Assembly: GCA_016718385.1 (NCBI GenBank)
Contig: JADKDK010000008.1
Location: forward strand, 372,001-436,000
Direction of reading: 5' to 3'
Origin: Gammaproteobacteria bacterium
GTDB lineage: Bacteria > Pseudomonadota > Gammaproteobacteria > Pseudomonadales > UBA5518
Length of the DNA: 64,000 nucleotides
Shown in pieces: positions 19,234 to 31,302 of this stretch (its first letter is position 1; each line of letters starts with the position of its first letter). The position numbers and the translations under genes are program-made. The notes below the pieces were generated by a model, which saw only the letters and a program-made list of their open reading frames with translations, had not been told where the DNA came from and made no database searches.

Positions 19234-19962
19234 ATGCTGCTCCAGGCCTGGCAGGTCCTGCGCTCACTGGTGTTCTACACCGGTTACGGCGCGTCGGTTG
19301 TGGCGTGGGGCCTGTTGATGATGGCCGTCGCGCCCTGGCTGGACTACCCTGCGCGCTACCGGTTACTGACGGTGTGGAACCGCTTCGCGATCCGCTGGGT
19401 GCAGCTTGCCTGCGGCGTGCGTTACCGCATCCACGGCGTCGAGAACCTGCCTGCGCACGGTTGCGTGGTGATCGCGAATCACCAGAGCAGCTGGGAGACG
19501 ATCTTTCTCGCCACGCTGTTCCCGCAGCTCAGCATCCTGCTCAAGCGCGAGCTGCTGAAGATCCCCTTCTTCGGCTGGTCACTGGCGTTGATGCGCCCGA
19601 TCGCCATCGACCGCAGCAATCCGCGGGCTGCGCTGAAGCAGGTGGTGGAGCAAGGCGCCGAGCGCCTGGCGCAGAACTGCAGCGTGCTGATCTTTCCCGA
19701 GGGAACGCGCGTGGAAACGGGGCAGAGGCTGCGCTTCTCGCGCAGCGCCGCCCAGCTCGCGATCCGCGCCGGCGTGGAAATCGTCTGCGTTGCGCACGAT
19801 GCCGGCAAGTGCTGGCCAGCGCGGCGCCTGACCAAGACACCGGGTGTCATCAACGTCGTGATCAGCACACCGATGGCCAGTATCGACAGCGATGCCGGCA
19901 AGCTCATGCACGCGGCGCAGGAGTGGATCGAGGCGAGACTCGCGGAGTTCGAGCAGGGTTGA
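19234..19962 (+). CDS. plsC: 1-acyl-sn-glycerol-3-phosphate acyltransferase
   Basis: A 242-residue inner-membrane acyltransferase that makes phosphatidic acid from lysophosphatidic acid. A hydrophobic N-terminal region (about residues 8-36) precedes the conserved blocks VVIANHQSSWETIF (the H-x4-D/E catalytic motif, with E here), LLKIPFFGWSLALMRPIAIDR and VLIFPEGTRVETG. The ATG at 19234 (MLLQAWQVLRS) gives the usual N-terminus; an in-frame extension into gmhB is not supported. It ends facing gyrB across a 273-base gap. Confidence 0.92.
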   Translation: MLLQAWQVLRSLVFYTGYGASVVAWGLLMMAVAPWLDYPARYRLLTVWNRFAIRWVQLACGVRYRIHGVENLPAHGCVVIANHQSSWETIFLATLFPQLSILLKRELLKIPFFGWSLALMRPIAIDRSNPRAALKQVVEQGAERLAQNCSVLIFPEGTRVETGQRLRFSRSAAQLAIRAGVEIVCVAHDAGKCWPARRLTKTPGVINVVISTPMASIDSDAGKLMHAAQEWIEARLAEFEQG

Positions 19963-20120
19963 TTCCTGCTCGCGCACCCGGGCGCCGCTGATCATCTGTT
20001 TGGCAATGCCTCCGCTGCCGGCCAGTCCCGTCGCCTCGAGCAAGGCATCGAGCGCGATGTATTCACCGCGCAACATAAAGTCGATGCGCTGCATCAGGCG
20101 CCCCGCAGTCCGAATTGACC

Positions 20121-20136
20121 CGCCGGGATCCCGGCG
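20121..20136. terminator. 16-base perfect palindrome between convergent plsC and gyrB
   Basis: CGCCGGGATCCCGGCG is a perfect palindrome in the 273-base gap between two convergent genes. It could form a strong stem in transcripts from either side, but no T-run follows in either direction, so it is not a classical intrinsic terminator. Apart from this palindrome I see no gene or other element in the gap. Confidence 0.3.
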
Positions 20137-20235
20137 ACAGGCAGGGCCGACCTCCGGGCGGTCAGCACCGACGAGCACGCCATCGCAGCACGGATCTCCA
20201 GGTTCCTCGCCACAGAGATTCGGGCCTCACACCGA

Positions 20236-23783
<3,548 letters not shown>

Positions 23784-23799
23784 TCGTTGGTCGTGCGCC

Positions 23800-24906
23800 T
23801 CAGAGCCGCATCGGCATCACGACGTACAGCGCATCCTCTCGGCCCGGATCCTGCACCAGCACGCTGCGGCTCCCATCCGAAAGCAGGAAACGCACTTCCT
23901 CGCTGGTGAGCACCGATAACACATCGATCAGGTAGCTGACGTTGAAACCGATTTCCACGCGGCTACCGGAATAACTCACGCCCACCTGCTCCTCGGCCTC
24001 TTCCTGCTCGGGGTTGTTCGCCAGGATTTGCAGGTTGCCGTCTTCCAGCACCAGGCGCACGCCGCGGTACTTTTCGTTGGACAGGATCGCTGTACGCGCC
24101 AGCGCTTCCTTCAACTCGACGCGCGGACCGAGCACTCGCTTGTCCGCATCGCGCGGCACCACACGCTCGTACTCGGGGAACTTGCCGTCGACCAGCTTCG
24201 AGGTAAAGGTGAAATCCGGTGTGATGGCGTGGAAGTGGTTGCCACCCAGCACCAACCGCACGTCCTCGTCGGGATTCTGCAGCAGACGCAGCAGCTCGAG
24301 CACGCCCTTGCGCGGCAATATCACCTGCAGGTCCGAGCGTACGCCGGGCAGTTCGCTCTCGTAGGTCGCCATCGCCAGCCGGTGGCCATCGGTGGCTACG
24401 GTACGCAGGTGGCGCGGCGTTACCTCGAACAGCATGCCGTTGAGGTAATAGCGCACGTCCTGCTGGGCCATCGAGAACGCGGTGCGATCGATCAGGCTCT
24501 TGAGCTGCGCCTGGTTTACAGTGAATTCCACCGACCCAGCCGCGGGCTCGATGTTCGGGAACTCGCCCGCCGGCAGCGTCGACAGCGTGAAGCGGCTACG
24601 TCCGCTGCGCAGCTGCACCCGTTGCTCGTCCAGAGTGAACTCTAGGCGGCCGGAATCCGGCAACGATTTGCAGATGTCCGCCAGTTTGCGCGCCGGCACG
24701 GTGATCTCGCCGCTCTCGCCCGGCTCCGGCAGCGTGATCCGGGCCGCGAGCTCCACTTCGGTATCCGTTCCCGTCAGCGACAGGCGGTCAGCCTCGAGCG
24801 TGATCAGCACGTTGGAAAGGACCGGAAGCGTCTGGCGCCGCTCCACCACCCCGGCCACCAGGCTCAGTGGCTTGAGCAGGGCGTCCCTGGAAATCGAAAA
24901 TTTCAT
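23800..24906 (-). CDS. dnaN: DNA polymerase III beta subunit (sliding clamp)
   Basis: A 368-residue protein forming the ring that tethers polymerase III to DNA. Three similar clamp domains can be followed: MKFSISRDALLKPLSLVAGVV at the start (residues about 1-120), QAQLKSLIDRTAFSMAQQDVRYYLNGMLFE (domain 2) and the C-terminal domain ending ALYVVMPMRL, the typical clamp tail. The ATG at 24904-24906 is the family start. It lies 59 bases downstream of dnaA, in the dnaA-dnaN-recF-gyrB order. Confidence 0.97.
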   Translation of the reverse strand: MKFSISRDALLKPLSLVAGVVERRQTLPVLSNVLITLEADRLSLTGTDTEVELAARITLPEPGESGEITVPARKLADICKSLPDSGRLEFTLDEQRVQLRSGRSRFTLSTLPAGEFPNIEPAAGSVEFTVNQAQLKSLIDRTAFSMAQQDVRYYLNGMLFEVTPRHLRTVATDGHRLAMATYESELPGVRSDLQVILPRKGVLELLRLLQNPDEDVRLVLGGNHFHAITPDFTFTSKLVDGKFPEYERVVPRDADKRVLGPRVELKEALARTAILSNEKYRGVRLVLEDGNLQILANNPEQEEAEEQVGVSYSGSRVEIGFNVSYLIDVLSVLTSEEVRFLLSDGSRSVLVQDPGREDALYVVMPMRL

Positions 24907-24965
24907 GCATCGAGTCTCCGCAGTAAATTTCTTGTCCTGTACGCGGCCAGCGGCCATGCGACCCC

Positions 24966-26369
24966 TCAGGTCGACAGCAGGCGGTAAAGGTTCTTGTGGT
25001 CCTCGCGAATATCGGAATCGTACTCGCGCAGTTCCTTTATCTTCTTGCAGGCGTGCAGCACCGTGGTGTGATCGCGCCCGCCAAACGCCTCGCCGATCTC
25101 TGGCAGGCTGTGATTGGTCAGTTCCTTCGCCAGTGCCATGGCCAGTTGCCGCGGCCGCGCCACCGAGCGGCTGCGCCGCTTCGATAGCAGATCGGACAGC
25201 TTGATCTTGTAGTATTCGGCCACGGTGCGCTGGATGTTGTCCAGGCTGACCAACTTGTCCTGCAGCGCCAGCAGGTCCTTGAGAGACTCCTTGACCAGCT
25301 CGATATCGATACGCCGGTGGGTGAACTGCGAGCTGGCGATCACGCGCTTCAGCGCACCTTCCAGTTCCCGCACGTTCGACTTGATGCGCTGCGCAACGAA
25401 GAAAGCGACATCGGCGGGCAAGTCAACCCGCGACTGCTCTGCCTTCTTCATCAATATCGCCACGCGCGTTTCCAGCTCGGGCGGCTCGACCGCGACGGTG
25501 AGTCCCCACCCGAAACGCGACTTCAGTCGCTCCTCCAGCCCATCGATTTCCTTCGGGTAACGATCGCAGGTGAGGATCATCTGCTGGCCGCCTTCGAGCA
25601 GCGCATTGAAGGTGTGGAAGAACTCTTCCTGGGTGCGGTCTTTGCCGGCGAAGAACTGGATGTCATCGATCAGCAGCGCATCGACCGAGCGGTAATAGCG
25701 TTTGAAATCATTGATGGCGTTCAACTGCAGCGCTTTCACCATGTCGGCAACAAAACGCTCGGAGTGAAGGTACACGATGCGGGCGCTCGGGTTGCTCACC
25801 AGCATGGCATTACCGACGGCATGCATCAGGTGGGTCTTGCCAAGGCCGACCCCGCCATAAATGAACAGCGGGTTATAAGCACCGCCAGGGTTCTGCGCGA
25901 CCTGCTGTGCCGCCGCGCGCGCCAACTGGTTACTCTTGCCCTCGACGAAACTCTGGAACGTATAGCCTTCGATCAGGAAACTGGTTTGCCCCGGAGTCAC
26001 ATCGGTCTTGCGGGGCGCCGGCGCGGCAACGGACGCTGGCGCCAGGGCAGCCTCGCCAGCGCCCACCCGTGCGACCGGGGCGCTCGATTGCGCCGCGTCC
26101 GCAGGCAACGGCGCCCGCTGCAGACTGTCCTGACGCAAGGTTTCGAGCTCCACGGTGGCAATGCGCCCCCCGGACACTTCGCTCACCAGCTGGCGAATAC
26201 GCTCGAAGTATTTCTCGCGGACCCACTCCTTTACGAACCGGTTCGGTGCGATCAACTGCAGCCCGACCGCGGATTCCTCTGCACGCAGCGGCCGGATCCA
26301 GGTGTTGAACTGCTGCGGGGGCATTTCATCACGCAGAAAGGTGCTGCAGCGTTGCCAGGTCACATCCAT
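24966..26369 (-). CDS. dnaA: Chromosomal replication initiator DnaA
   Basis: A 467-residue initiator that binds DnaA boxes and opens oriC. Domain I (residues about 1-85, [24 protein letters not shown]) is followed by a variable linker rich in Ala and Pro. The AAA+ domain shows [19 protein letters not shown] (Walker A) and [11 protein letters not shown] (Walker B). The C-terminal DNA-binding domain carries the signature [13 protein letters not shown]. DnaA boxes in its own promoter suggest autoregulation. Confidence 0.97.
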   Translation of the reverse strand: MDVTWQRCSTFLRDEMPPQQFNTWIRPLRAEESAVGLQLIAPNRFVKEWVREKYFERIRQLVSEVSGGRIATVELETLRQDSLQRAPLPADAAQSSAPVARVGAGEAALAPASVAAPAPRKTDVTPGQTSFLIEGYTFQSFVEGKSNQLARAAAQQVAQNPGGAYNPLFIYGGVGLGKTHLMHAVGNAMLVSNPSARIVYLHSERFVADMVKALQLNAINDFKRYYRSVDALLIDDIQFFAGKDRTQEEFFHTFNALLEGGQQMILTCDRYPKEIDGLEERLKSRFGWGLTVAVEPPELETRVAILMKKAEQSRVDLPADVAFFVAQRIKSNVRELEGALKRVIASSQFTHRRIDIELVKESLKDLLALQDKLVSLDNIQRTVAEYYKIKLSDLLSKRRSRSVARPRQLAMALAKELTNHSLPEIGEAFGGRDHTTVLHACKKIKELREYDSDIREDHKNLYRLLST

Positions 26370-26481
26370 CCCGTCAAAACCCCGAGAGCACCGGATGAAA
26401 CCGCTGGCCGATGCATGTGTTTATTGTCGTATCAGAGCCGCGAATCACGTGCCCAAAACCACTGAATAACTGAGCGAGCGC

Positions 26482-26487
26482 ATTCTA
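26482..26487 (-). promoter_or_regulatory. dnaA: Candidate dnaA promoter -10, overlapped upstream by DnaA boxes
   Basis: On the minus strand this reads TAGAAT, five of six bases of the -10 consensus. The hexamer 17 bases upstream is TGTATA, a weak -35. Two DnaA boxes (26491-26499 and 26504-26512) occupy the spacer and the -35 zone, so bound DnaA would block RNA polymerase. This supports negative autoregulation; promoter use itself is inferred. Confidence 0.5.
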
Positions 26488-26530
26488 GCGTTTTCCACAG
26501 GCCTTATACACATGGCGCCAGCGAAAAAGC

Positions 26531-26570
26531 ACATTTTAAAAATTTATTAGTTTTTTCAACATGTTAAAAC
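26531..26570. other. AT-rich DNA unwinding element of oriC
   Basis: Forty bases contain only six G or C (85% AT by hand count), in a genome of roughly two-thirds GC. The segment lies next to the DnaA-box pair at 26491-26512 and contains a weak TTTTCAACA box itself. Its position fits the duplex-unwinding element opened by DnaA. Confidence 0.75.
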
Positions 26571-26903
26571 GCCACAAGGACGTCTCCCGATGACTCTTCG
26601 AAGACGTCAGAAATCACCCGCCTGTGGATAAACTGTTATCAGATTCTGAGTCAAGTGTTCATTTCCTGTGCCATCAAGCCATCTCCCTGCACCTGATGGA
26701 CCCATCGGATACCATGCATCGAACAGCTTGCCCACAGCCTCGGCAAACACCAACCATCTGATTGAATTTATGTTTTTCACGTTATCAACAACCCGCTGCG
26801 CACGCGCCGAGGGCTGTGCAGGGACTGTGGAAAAAGCGGGTTCGCATCTGCGCCGCCAGAGTCTGCCCTCAGGAATATTGCCAACTCTTGCCCTGCACCG
26901 CAT

Positions 26904-26932
26904 TTGCCCCCGTGCGCGGATTTCACTAGAAT
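26904..26932 (+). promoter_or_regulatory. rpmH: rpmH operon promoter
   Basis: TTGCCC at 26904-26909 and TAGAAT at 26927-26932 are separated by 17 bases: a four-of-six -35 and a five-of-six -10 with ideal spacing. The start codon of rpmH is about 57 bases downstream of the -10. This would drive rpmH-rnpA-yidD-yidC-mnmE. Confidence 0.7.
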
Positions 26933-26989
26933 CCCGCGTCTTTTTCGGCATTTCCGGATCCGCTGGACCGGACCCAAGGCGAGCACACC

Positions 26990-27127
26990 ATGAGCAAGAG
27001 AACATTCCAACCGAGCAACCTCAAGCGCAAGCGCACCCACGGGTTTCGCGCACGCATGGCCACCCGTAACGGGCGCATCGTGCTGAAGCGCCGCCGCGCG
27101 AAGGGCCGCAAGCGCCTGGCCGCCTGA
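26990..27127 (+). CDS. rpmH: 50S ribosomal protein L34
   Basis: This 45-residue, strongly basic protein begins [20 protein letters not shown] and ends KGRKRLAA, the unmistakable L34 sequence. L34 is a small protein of the large ribosomal subunit. There is an extra serine after the initiator compared with the usual MKRTFQPS. It is the first gene on the plus side of oriC and lies 21 bases before rnpA, the standard pairing. Confidence 0.97.
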   Translation: MSKRTFQPSNLKRKRTHGFRARMATRNGRIVLKRRRAKGRKRLAA

Positions 27128-27148
27128 TAGGGCCTGCAGCAGCGATGT

Positions 27149-27544
27149 ATGGCGGGCGCGGAATATCCCCGGCAGGTACGCCTGCTGAACTCCGCGCAGT
27201 TCAAGGCAGTTTTCGACGACTCCAGGTTCCGGGCTTCTACGCGCGAATTGCTCGTGCTCGCTCGCCCCAACGGGCTGGAGCACGCTCGCCTCGGCATCGT
27301 CGTCGGCAAGAAGAACTGCCGGAGGGCAACCTGGCGCAACCGCGTGAAGCGCCAGGTTCGCGAATCGTACCGGCACAATCAGCCCGCATTGGCTGGACTG
27401 GATATCATCGTACTGGCACGCCGCGGCATAGCTGACCTCGACAACGGCACCATAACGCAGCACCTGACCAAGTTATGGAATCGTCTCAACAGGACATTTC
27501 GGGATTCAGAGGCAGCATCCTGCGCCGCGCCTGCGTCGCCGTGA
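27149..27544 (+). CDS. rnpA: Ribonuclease P protein component
   Basis: A 131-residue basic protein that with the M1 RNA trims tRNA 5' leaders. It shows [19 protein letters not shown] near the start and the RNA-binding signature [22 protein letters not shown] at about residues 53-74. The C-terminal tail is somewhat longer than in E. coli (119) and overlaps the possible early yidD start. Its TGA overlaps an in-frame yidD ATG (TGATG at 27542-27546). Confidence 0.93.
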   Translation: MAGAEYPRQVRLLNSAQFKAVFDDSRFRASTRELLVLARPNGLEHARLGIVVGKKNCRRATWRNRVKRQVRESYRHNQPALAGLDIIVLARRGIADLDNGTITQHLTKLWNRLNRTFRDSEAASCAAPASP

Positions 27545-27789
27545 TGGTGTCCCTCATCGACGGCTACCGTTTCTTCCTGAGCCCGTGGATCGGGCAGCAT
27601 TGCCGTTTCGATCCCACGTGTTCGCTTTACGCGCGCGAAGCCATCATCCGCCACGGCCCGCTTCGCGGCAGCTGGCTCGCCCTGCGCCGGCTGTCACGTT
27701 GCCATCCGTGGCATCAGGGTGGCCACGATCCCGTTCCCCTCTCCCCGAGCGGCATCCCTGTTACCTCCTGTCCGGATACCCCCCGTTAA
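27475..27789 (+). CDS. yidD: Membrane protein insertion efficiency factor YidD
   Basis: A small amphipathic membrane-associated protein that aids YidC. The core is [20 protein letters not shown], then [19 protein letters not shown], and [14 protein letters not shown], with the three conserved cysteines. Two starts are possible: ATG at 27475 (104 residues, overlapping rnpA by 70 bases) or ATG at 27544 (81 residues, overlapping the rnpA stop by one base). The second gives the typical family length and tight coupling; the first keeps a fuller N-terminal helix. Neither has a clear ribosome site. The stop overlaps the yidC start (TAATG). Confidence 0.85.
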   Translation: MESSQQDISGFRGSILRRACVAVMVSLIDGYRFFLSPWIGQHCRFDPTCSLYAREAIIRHGPLRGSWLALRRLSRCHPWHQGGHDPVPLSPSGIPVTSCPDTPR

Positions 27790-29516
27790 TGGATATTCAA
27801 CGCAATCTGCTGATCGTCGCGCTGGTCCTGGTATCCGGGATGGTTCTGACCGAGTGGGTGAAGTTCCGCGACACGCACACCGAGCAGCTCGCAGTGGCCG
27901 AAGCTGCCGCGATAGCTGCTGCTGCGCCGGCAGCACCCTCCGCTACGGCAGTGCCTTCAGCTTCCGCCACGGCAGCAGCGGACATTCCCAGCCTGCAGGC
28001 TGCGGGCGATGCCGCGGCAGCGCCCATTGCAGCCAACGCGCAACAGACCATCACGGTACGCACCGATTCGCTGCTGCTCGATATCTCACTGCTCGGCGGT
28101 GACATCACCTCGGTGGCACTGCCGCGTCACCTCGCCAACCTGGATCGAGGCGACCAGCCATTCCAACTGCTGGAACAGAACGCAAAACGCAACTACATCG
28201 CCATGAGCGGATTGATCGGTGCCAACGGCACCGACACCGCGAATGGCCGACCGCTGTTTTCGACCGGTTCGACCAGCCATGAAATGCAGCCTGACCAGGA
28301 CGAACTCGTCGTCGACCTGAATTACACGACCGCCGAAGGTGTCGCCATCACCAAACGCTTCACGTTTCAGCGCGGCGAATACGTCGTCGGCGTCGAGTAC
28401 CTCGTGACGAACAACAGCGACCGCCCGTGGCAGGCCGCGCTCTTCGGCCAGCTCAAGCGCGACAACCGCCCCGATCCAGGCGCCACGGGTGGTGCGCTCG
28501 GCATCAAGCCGTTCATCGGTTTCGCGACACGAACTACCGACGAGCCGTATCAGAAATTTACCTTCGACAACATCGCGGAGAACGCCTACGAAGGTGCGAA
28601 CCGTGGCGGTTGGGTGGCGCTGGTTCAGCATTATTTCATCAGCGCGTGGATTCCGGCGGCCGACGCCCAGAACACGTTTTCGATGTTGAAGACCGCCGCC
28701 GGCGACAATATAGCCCGCTTCACATCCCCGGAGCTGCAGCTGGCGCCGCGCGCCAGCGGCTCGATCGGCGCGCAGTTCTATGCCGGTCCCAAGGACCAGT
28801 CGCGCCTGCGCGAGATAGCGCCGGGCCTGGACCTCACCGTCGACTACGGTTGGTTGTGGTGGATCGCTCAGCCGCTGTTCGCGCTGCTGTATTTCTTTGC
28901 GACCGGCAGCCTGCGCATCGGGGGATGGCAATTCGATCTCGGTGCAGGGATCGGCAATTGGGGTGTGGCGATCATCCTGCTGACGATATTGGTGAAGGGC
29001 GCTTTCTTCCACCTGGCAGCAACCAGCTATCGGTCGATGGCCAAGATGCGCAAGCTGCAGCCAAAGATGCTGGAACTGCGCGAACGTCACGGCGATGACC
29101 GCCAGAAACTCTCGCAGGAAACAATGGATCTCTACCGCAAGGAGAAGGTCAACCCCCTCGGCGGTTGCTTGCCCATACTGATCCAGATGCCGGTATTCCT
29201 GGCGCTGTACTGGGTTCTGCTCGAGAGCGTCGAGCTGCGTCACGCGCCGTTCATGCTGTGGATCAGGGACCTGTCGGCAATGGATCCCTATTTCGTGCTG
29301 CCGCTGCTGATGGGCGCGTCGATGTATTTCCAGCAGAAGCTCAATCCGGCGCCACCAGACCCGATACAGGCGAAAGTGTTCCAGTTCATGCCGATCATCT
29401 TCACGGTGTTCTTCCTGTTCTTCCCGGCAGGCCTGGTGCTCTACTGGCTCGTCAACAACGTGCTCTCGATGGCCCAGCAATGGGTTATCACGCGCCAGAT
29501 AGAAAAAACTCCCTGA
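27789..29516 (+). CDS. yidC: Membrane protein insertase YidC
   Basis: A 575-residue inner-membrane insertase. It begins [20 protein letters not shown] (first helix), then a long Ala-rich linker and the large periplasmic beta domain (about residues 80-330). The conserved five-helix core follows, with KMRKLQPKMLELRERHGDD (coiled cytoplasmic hairpin), NPLGGCLPILIQMPVFLALY and FPAGLVLYWLVNNVLSMAQQ. The ATG at 27789 overlaps the yidD stop. The core takes in both Sec-dependent and Sec-independent proteins, such as the AtpE subunit encoded downstream. Confidence 0.96.
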   Translation: MDIQRNLLIVALVLVSGMVLTEWVKFRDTHTEQLAVAEAAAIAAAAPAAPSATAVPSASATAAADIPSLQAAGDAAAAPIAANAQQTITVRTDSLLLDISLLGGDITSVALPRHLANLDRGDQPFQLLEQNAKRNYIAMSGLIGANGTDTANGRPLFSTGSTSHEMQPDQDELVVDLNYTTAEGVAITKRFTFQRGEYVVGVEYLVTNNSDRPWQAALFGQLKRDNRPDPGATGGALGIKPFIGFATRTTDEPYQKFTFDNIAENAYEGANRGGWVALVQHYFISAWIPAADAQNTFSMLKTAAGDNIARFTSPELQLAPRASGSIGAQFYAGPKDQSRLREIAPGLDLTVDYGWLWWIAQPLFALLYFFATGSLRIGGWQFDLGAGIGNWGVAIILLTILVKGAFFHLAATSYRSMAKMRKLQPKMLELRERHGDDRQKLSQETMDLYRKEKVNPLGGCLPILIQMPVFLALYWVLLESVELRHAPFMLWIRDLSAMDPYFVLPLLMGASMYFQQKLNPAPPDPIQAKVFQFMPIIFTVFFLFFPAGLVLYWLVNNVLSMAQQWVITRQIEKTP

Positions 29517-29528
29517 CGGCTGACACCC

Positions 29529-30908
29529 GTGCACCCCGCGGCTGACACCGATACCATCGCCGCAATCGCCACTGCGCCCGGGCGCGGCGGCATCGGCGTC
29601 ATCCGCATCTCCGGTCCCGCGGCGGGCAGGATTCTGGCCGCCGTATGTGGCGCGCTGCCGCCACCGCGCCAGGCCACCCTGACCGATTTCCGCGAACACG
29701 ATCCCGCCGCCCCGGGAACGGTGCTCGACCGCGGCATTGCACTGTATTTCGCCGGTCCGCACAGTTTCACCGGGGAGGACGTCGCGGAACTGCAGGGACA
29801 CGGCGGCCCGGTCGTGCTCGACCTGCTGCTGCAGAGCGTGCTGCGTCACGGTGCCCGCCTCGCCCGTCCAGGTGAATTCAGCGAACGCGCCTTCCTGAAC
29901 GGCAAGATCGACCTCGCCCAGGCCGAAGCCATCGCCGACCTCATCGACAGCAGTACTGCGCACGCCGCGCGCAACGCGATGCGCTCGCTGCAGGGTGCGT
30001 TCTCCGAACGCATCCACGAGTTGCTGCGGGAACTGGTATCGCTGCGCGTGTTCGTCGAGGCGAGCATCGACTTCCCCGAGGAGGAAGTGGATTTCCTCGC
30101 CGATGCACAGGTAGCGAAACGTCTCGAAACACTGCTGGTGCAGCTTGCCAGCGTCCGCGAAACCGCTCGCAACGGCGTGCTTGTGCGCGAAGGCATGACG
30201 CTGGTGCTGACCGGCAAGCCCAACGCCGGAAAGTCCAGCGTGATGAATGCGCTGGCAGGCCGCGATACCGCGATCGTCACGGCTGTACCAGGCACGACCC
30301 GCGACATACTGCGCGAGCAGATCGCGCTCGACGGGCTGCCGCTGCACATCATCGACACCGCCGGCCTGCACGACAGCCCCGATACGGTGGAACAGGAAGG
30401 CATCCGCCGCGCCCGCCAGGAAATTGAACGCGCCGATCACCTGCTGCTGGTCATCGACAGCACCGGCGAGCAGGACGCCGACACCATCCTGCAGCAGAGC
30501 TTCGGCGAGATGCGCGCGCGTCTGCCCGCGATGTCGATCGTGATGAACAAGTGCGACCTCTCCGGCCTGGCGCCCGGCACGGTGCACGACACCCCGATAC
30601 CCACGGTAGCGGTCTCGGCGCTGACCGGTGCCGGCATGAACGCCCTGCGCGAACATCTCAAGCACGTGGTCGGCTACCAGGGCATTTCCGGCGGCGACTT
30701 CTCGGCCCGTCGACGTCACCTCGACGCTCTGGACCGCACCGAAGCCGCATTGTTCGCCGGCGCGGTACAACTGCGTGAGTTCGCCGCGGGCGAACTCCTG
30801 GCCGAGCATCTACGCCTCGCGCAGCACAGCCTGGGCGAGATCACCGGCGAGTTCAGCGCCGATGACCTGCTCGGACGCATCTTCACGAGTTTCTGCATCG
30901 GCAAGTGA
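29529..30908 (+). CDS. mnmE: tRNA uridine-5-carboxymethylaminomethyl(34) synthesis GTPase MnmE
   Basis: A 459-residue GTPase that with MnmG modifies U34 of several tRNAs. The N-terminal formyl-THF-binding domain starts DTIAAIATAPGRGGIGVIRISG. The G domain (about residues 215-375) has LTGKPNAGKSSVMNAL (P-loop), PGTTRDILRE and DTAGLHDSPD, and NKCD. The protein ends in FCIGK, with the catalytic cysteine of the C-terminal motif. The start is GTG at 29529. It is 12 bases after yidC. Confidence 0.96.
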   Translation: MHPAADTDTIAAIATAPGRGGIGVIRISGPAAGRILAAVCGALPPPRQATLTDFREHDPAAPGTVLDRGIALYFAGPHSFTGEDVAELQGHGGPVVLDLLLQSVLRHGARLARPGEFSERAFLNGKIDLAQAEAIADLIDSSTAHAARNAMRSLQGAFSERIHELLRELVSLRVFVEASIDFPEEEVDFLADAQVAKRLETLLVQLASVRETARNGVLVREGMTLVLTGKPNAGKSSVMNALAGRDTAIVTAVPGTTRDILREQIALDGLPLHIIDTAGLHDSPDTVEQEGIRRARQEIERADHLLLVIDSTGEQDADTILQQSFGEMRARLPAMSIVMNKCDLSGLAPGTVHDTPIPTVAVSALTGAGMNALREHLKHVVGYQGISGGDFSARRRHLDALDRTEAALFAGAVQLREFAAGELLAEHLRLAQHSLGEITGEFSADDLLGRIFTSFCIGK

Positions 30909-31302
30909 GCGTTTTCCCGGCTCCCCGACAAGCTGTGGAAAAGCTGCGTGCAGGGCGTGCGTCACTTCGGCGGTCAGATCAGCGCCATCGAAAGCCCCGG
31001 AAACGATCCCCAGGCCGGACACATGCGCGGCACGGCCTGCGCGGAAGGTTCAACGCTCCTTATCATTCCGGTAACGTGTTGTATTTAAAAGACAAAAATG
31101 AAATACACACAGGGCAGGCCACCCTCTATATCTACCAATTCCTTCTTTCTATCTCATATACGTGAAGATTAAATACTCAATTCAATCTGTATCTCCCGGC
31201 CCGTTTCGAGCGAGCGCCGGATTCCAAAAATTCCGTCAGACCAGTTTTTGTACAGTACCTGCGCCGGATATATAATCCGCGCCCCCTTCCGGAGAGTGCT
31301 CC
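30909..31302. other. AT-rich intergenic region between mnmE and mnmG
   Basis: This 394-base gap has no convincing gene; an 86-codon frame at 30905-31165 has no recognisable features. Bases 31081-31200 are about 37% GC by hand count, far below the surroundings. A DnaA-box match TGTGGAAAA lies at 30934-30942 and the mnmG promoter at 31248-31276. The segment occupies the place where E. coli has oriC (next to mnmG). Confidence 0.6.
31248..31276 (+). promoter_or_regulatory. mnmG: mnmG promoter
   Basis: TTGTAC at 31248-31253 and a perfect TATAAT at 31271-31276 are 17 bases apart. The mnmG start codon follows 27 bases after the -10. This separates mnmG-rsmG-parA-parB from the rpmH-mnmE transcription unit. 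Confidence 0.75.

Larger units (their letters stand above)
26370..26989. other. Chromosomal origin of replication (oriC)
   Basis: The 620-base gap between dnaA and rpmH has the features of a chromosomal origin. DnaA-box matches are TTTTCCACA (26491-26499), TTATACACA (26504-26512), TGTGGATAA, a perfect reverse box (26623-26631), TTATCAACA (26782-26790) and TGTGGAAAA (26826-26834). Weaker ones are TTTTCAACA (26553-26561) and TTGCCCACA (26728-26736). An AT-rich segment lies at 26531-26570. GATC is almost absent (only near 26957), unlike the Dam/SeqA-controlled E. coli origin. The same site is the known origin in Pseudomonas. No gene was found in the gap. Confidence 0.92.

Noticed and set aside
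26579..26608. GACGTCT...AGACGTC inverted repeat in oriC as an intrinsic terminator
   Set aside because: The stem is only seven bases with a 16-base loop and no T-run; it was kept only as an unexplained repeat within the origin.
30905..31165. 86-codon open frame after mnmE
   Set aside because: It overlaps the mnmE stop, has no ribosome site, and switches from Arg-rich to AT-rich composition midway without any protein-like pattern.
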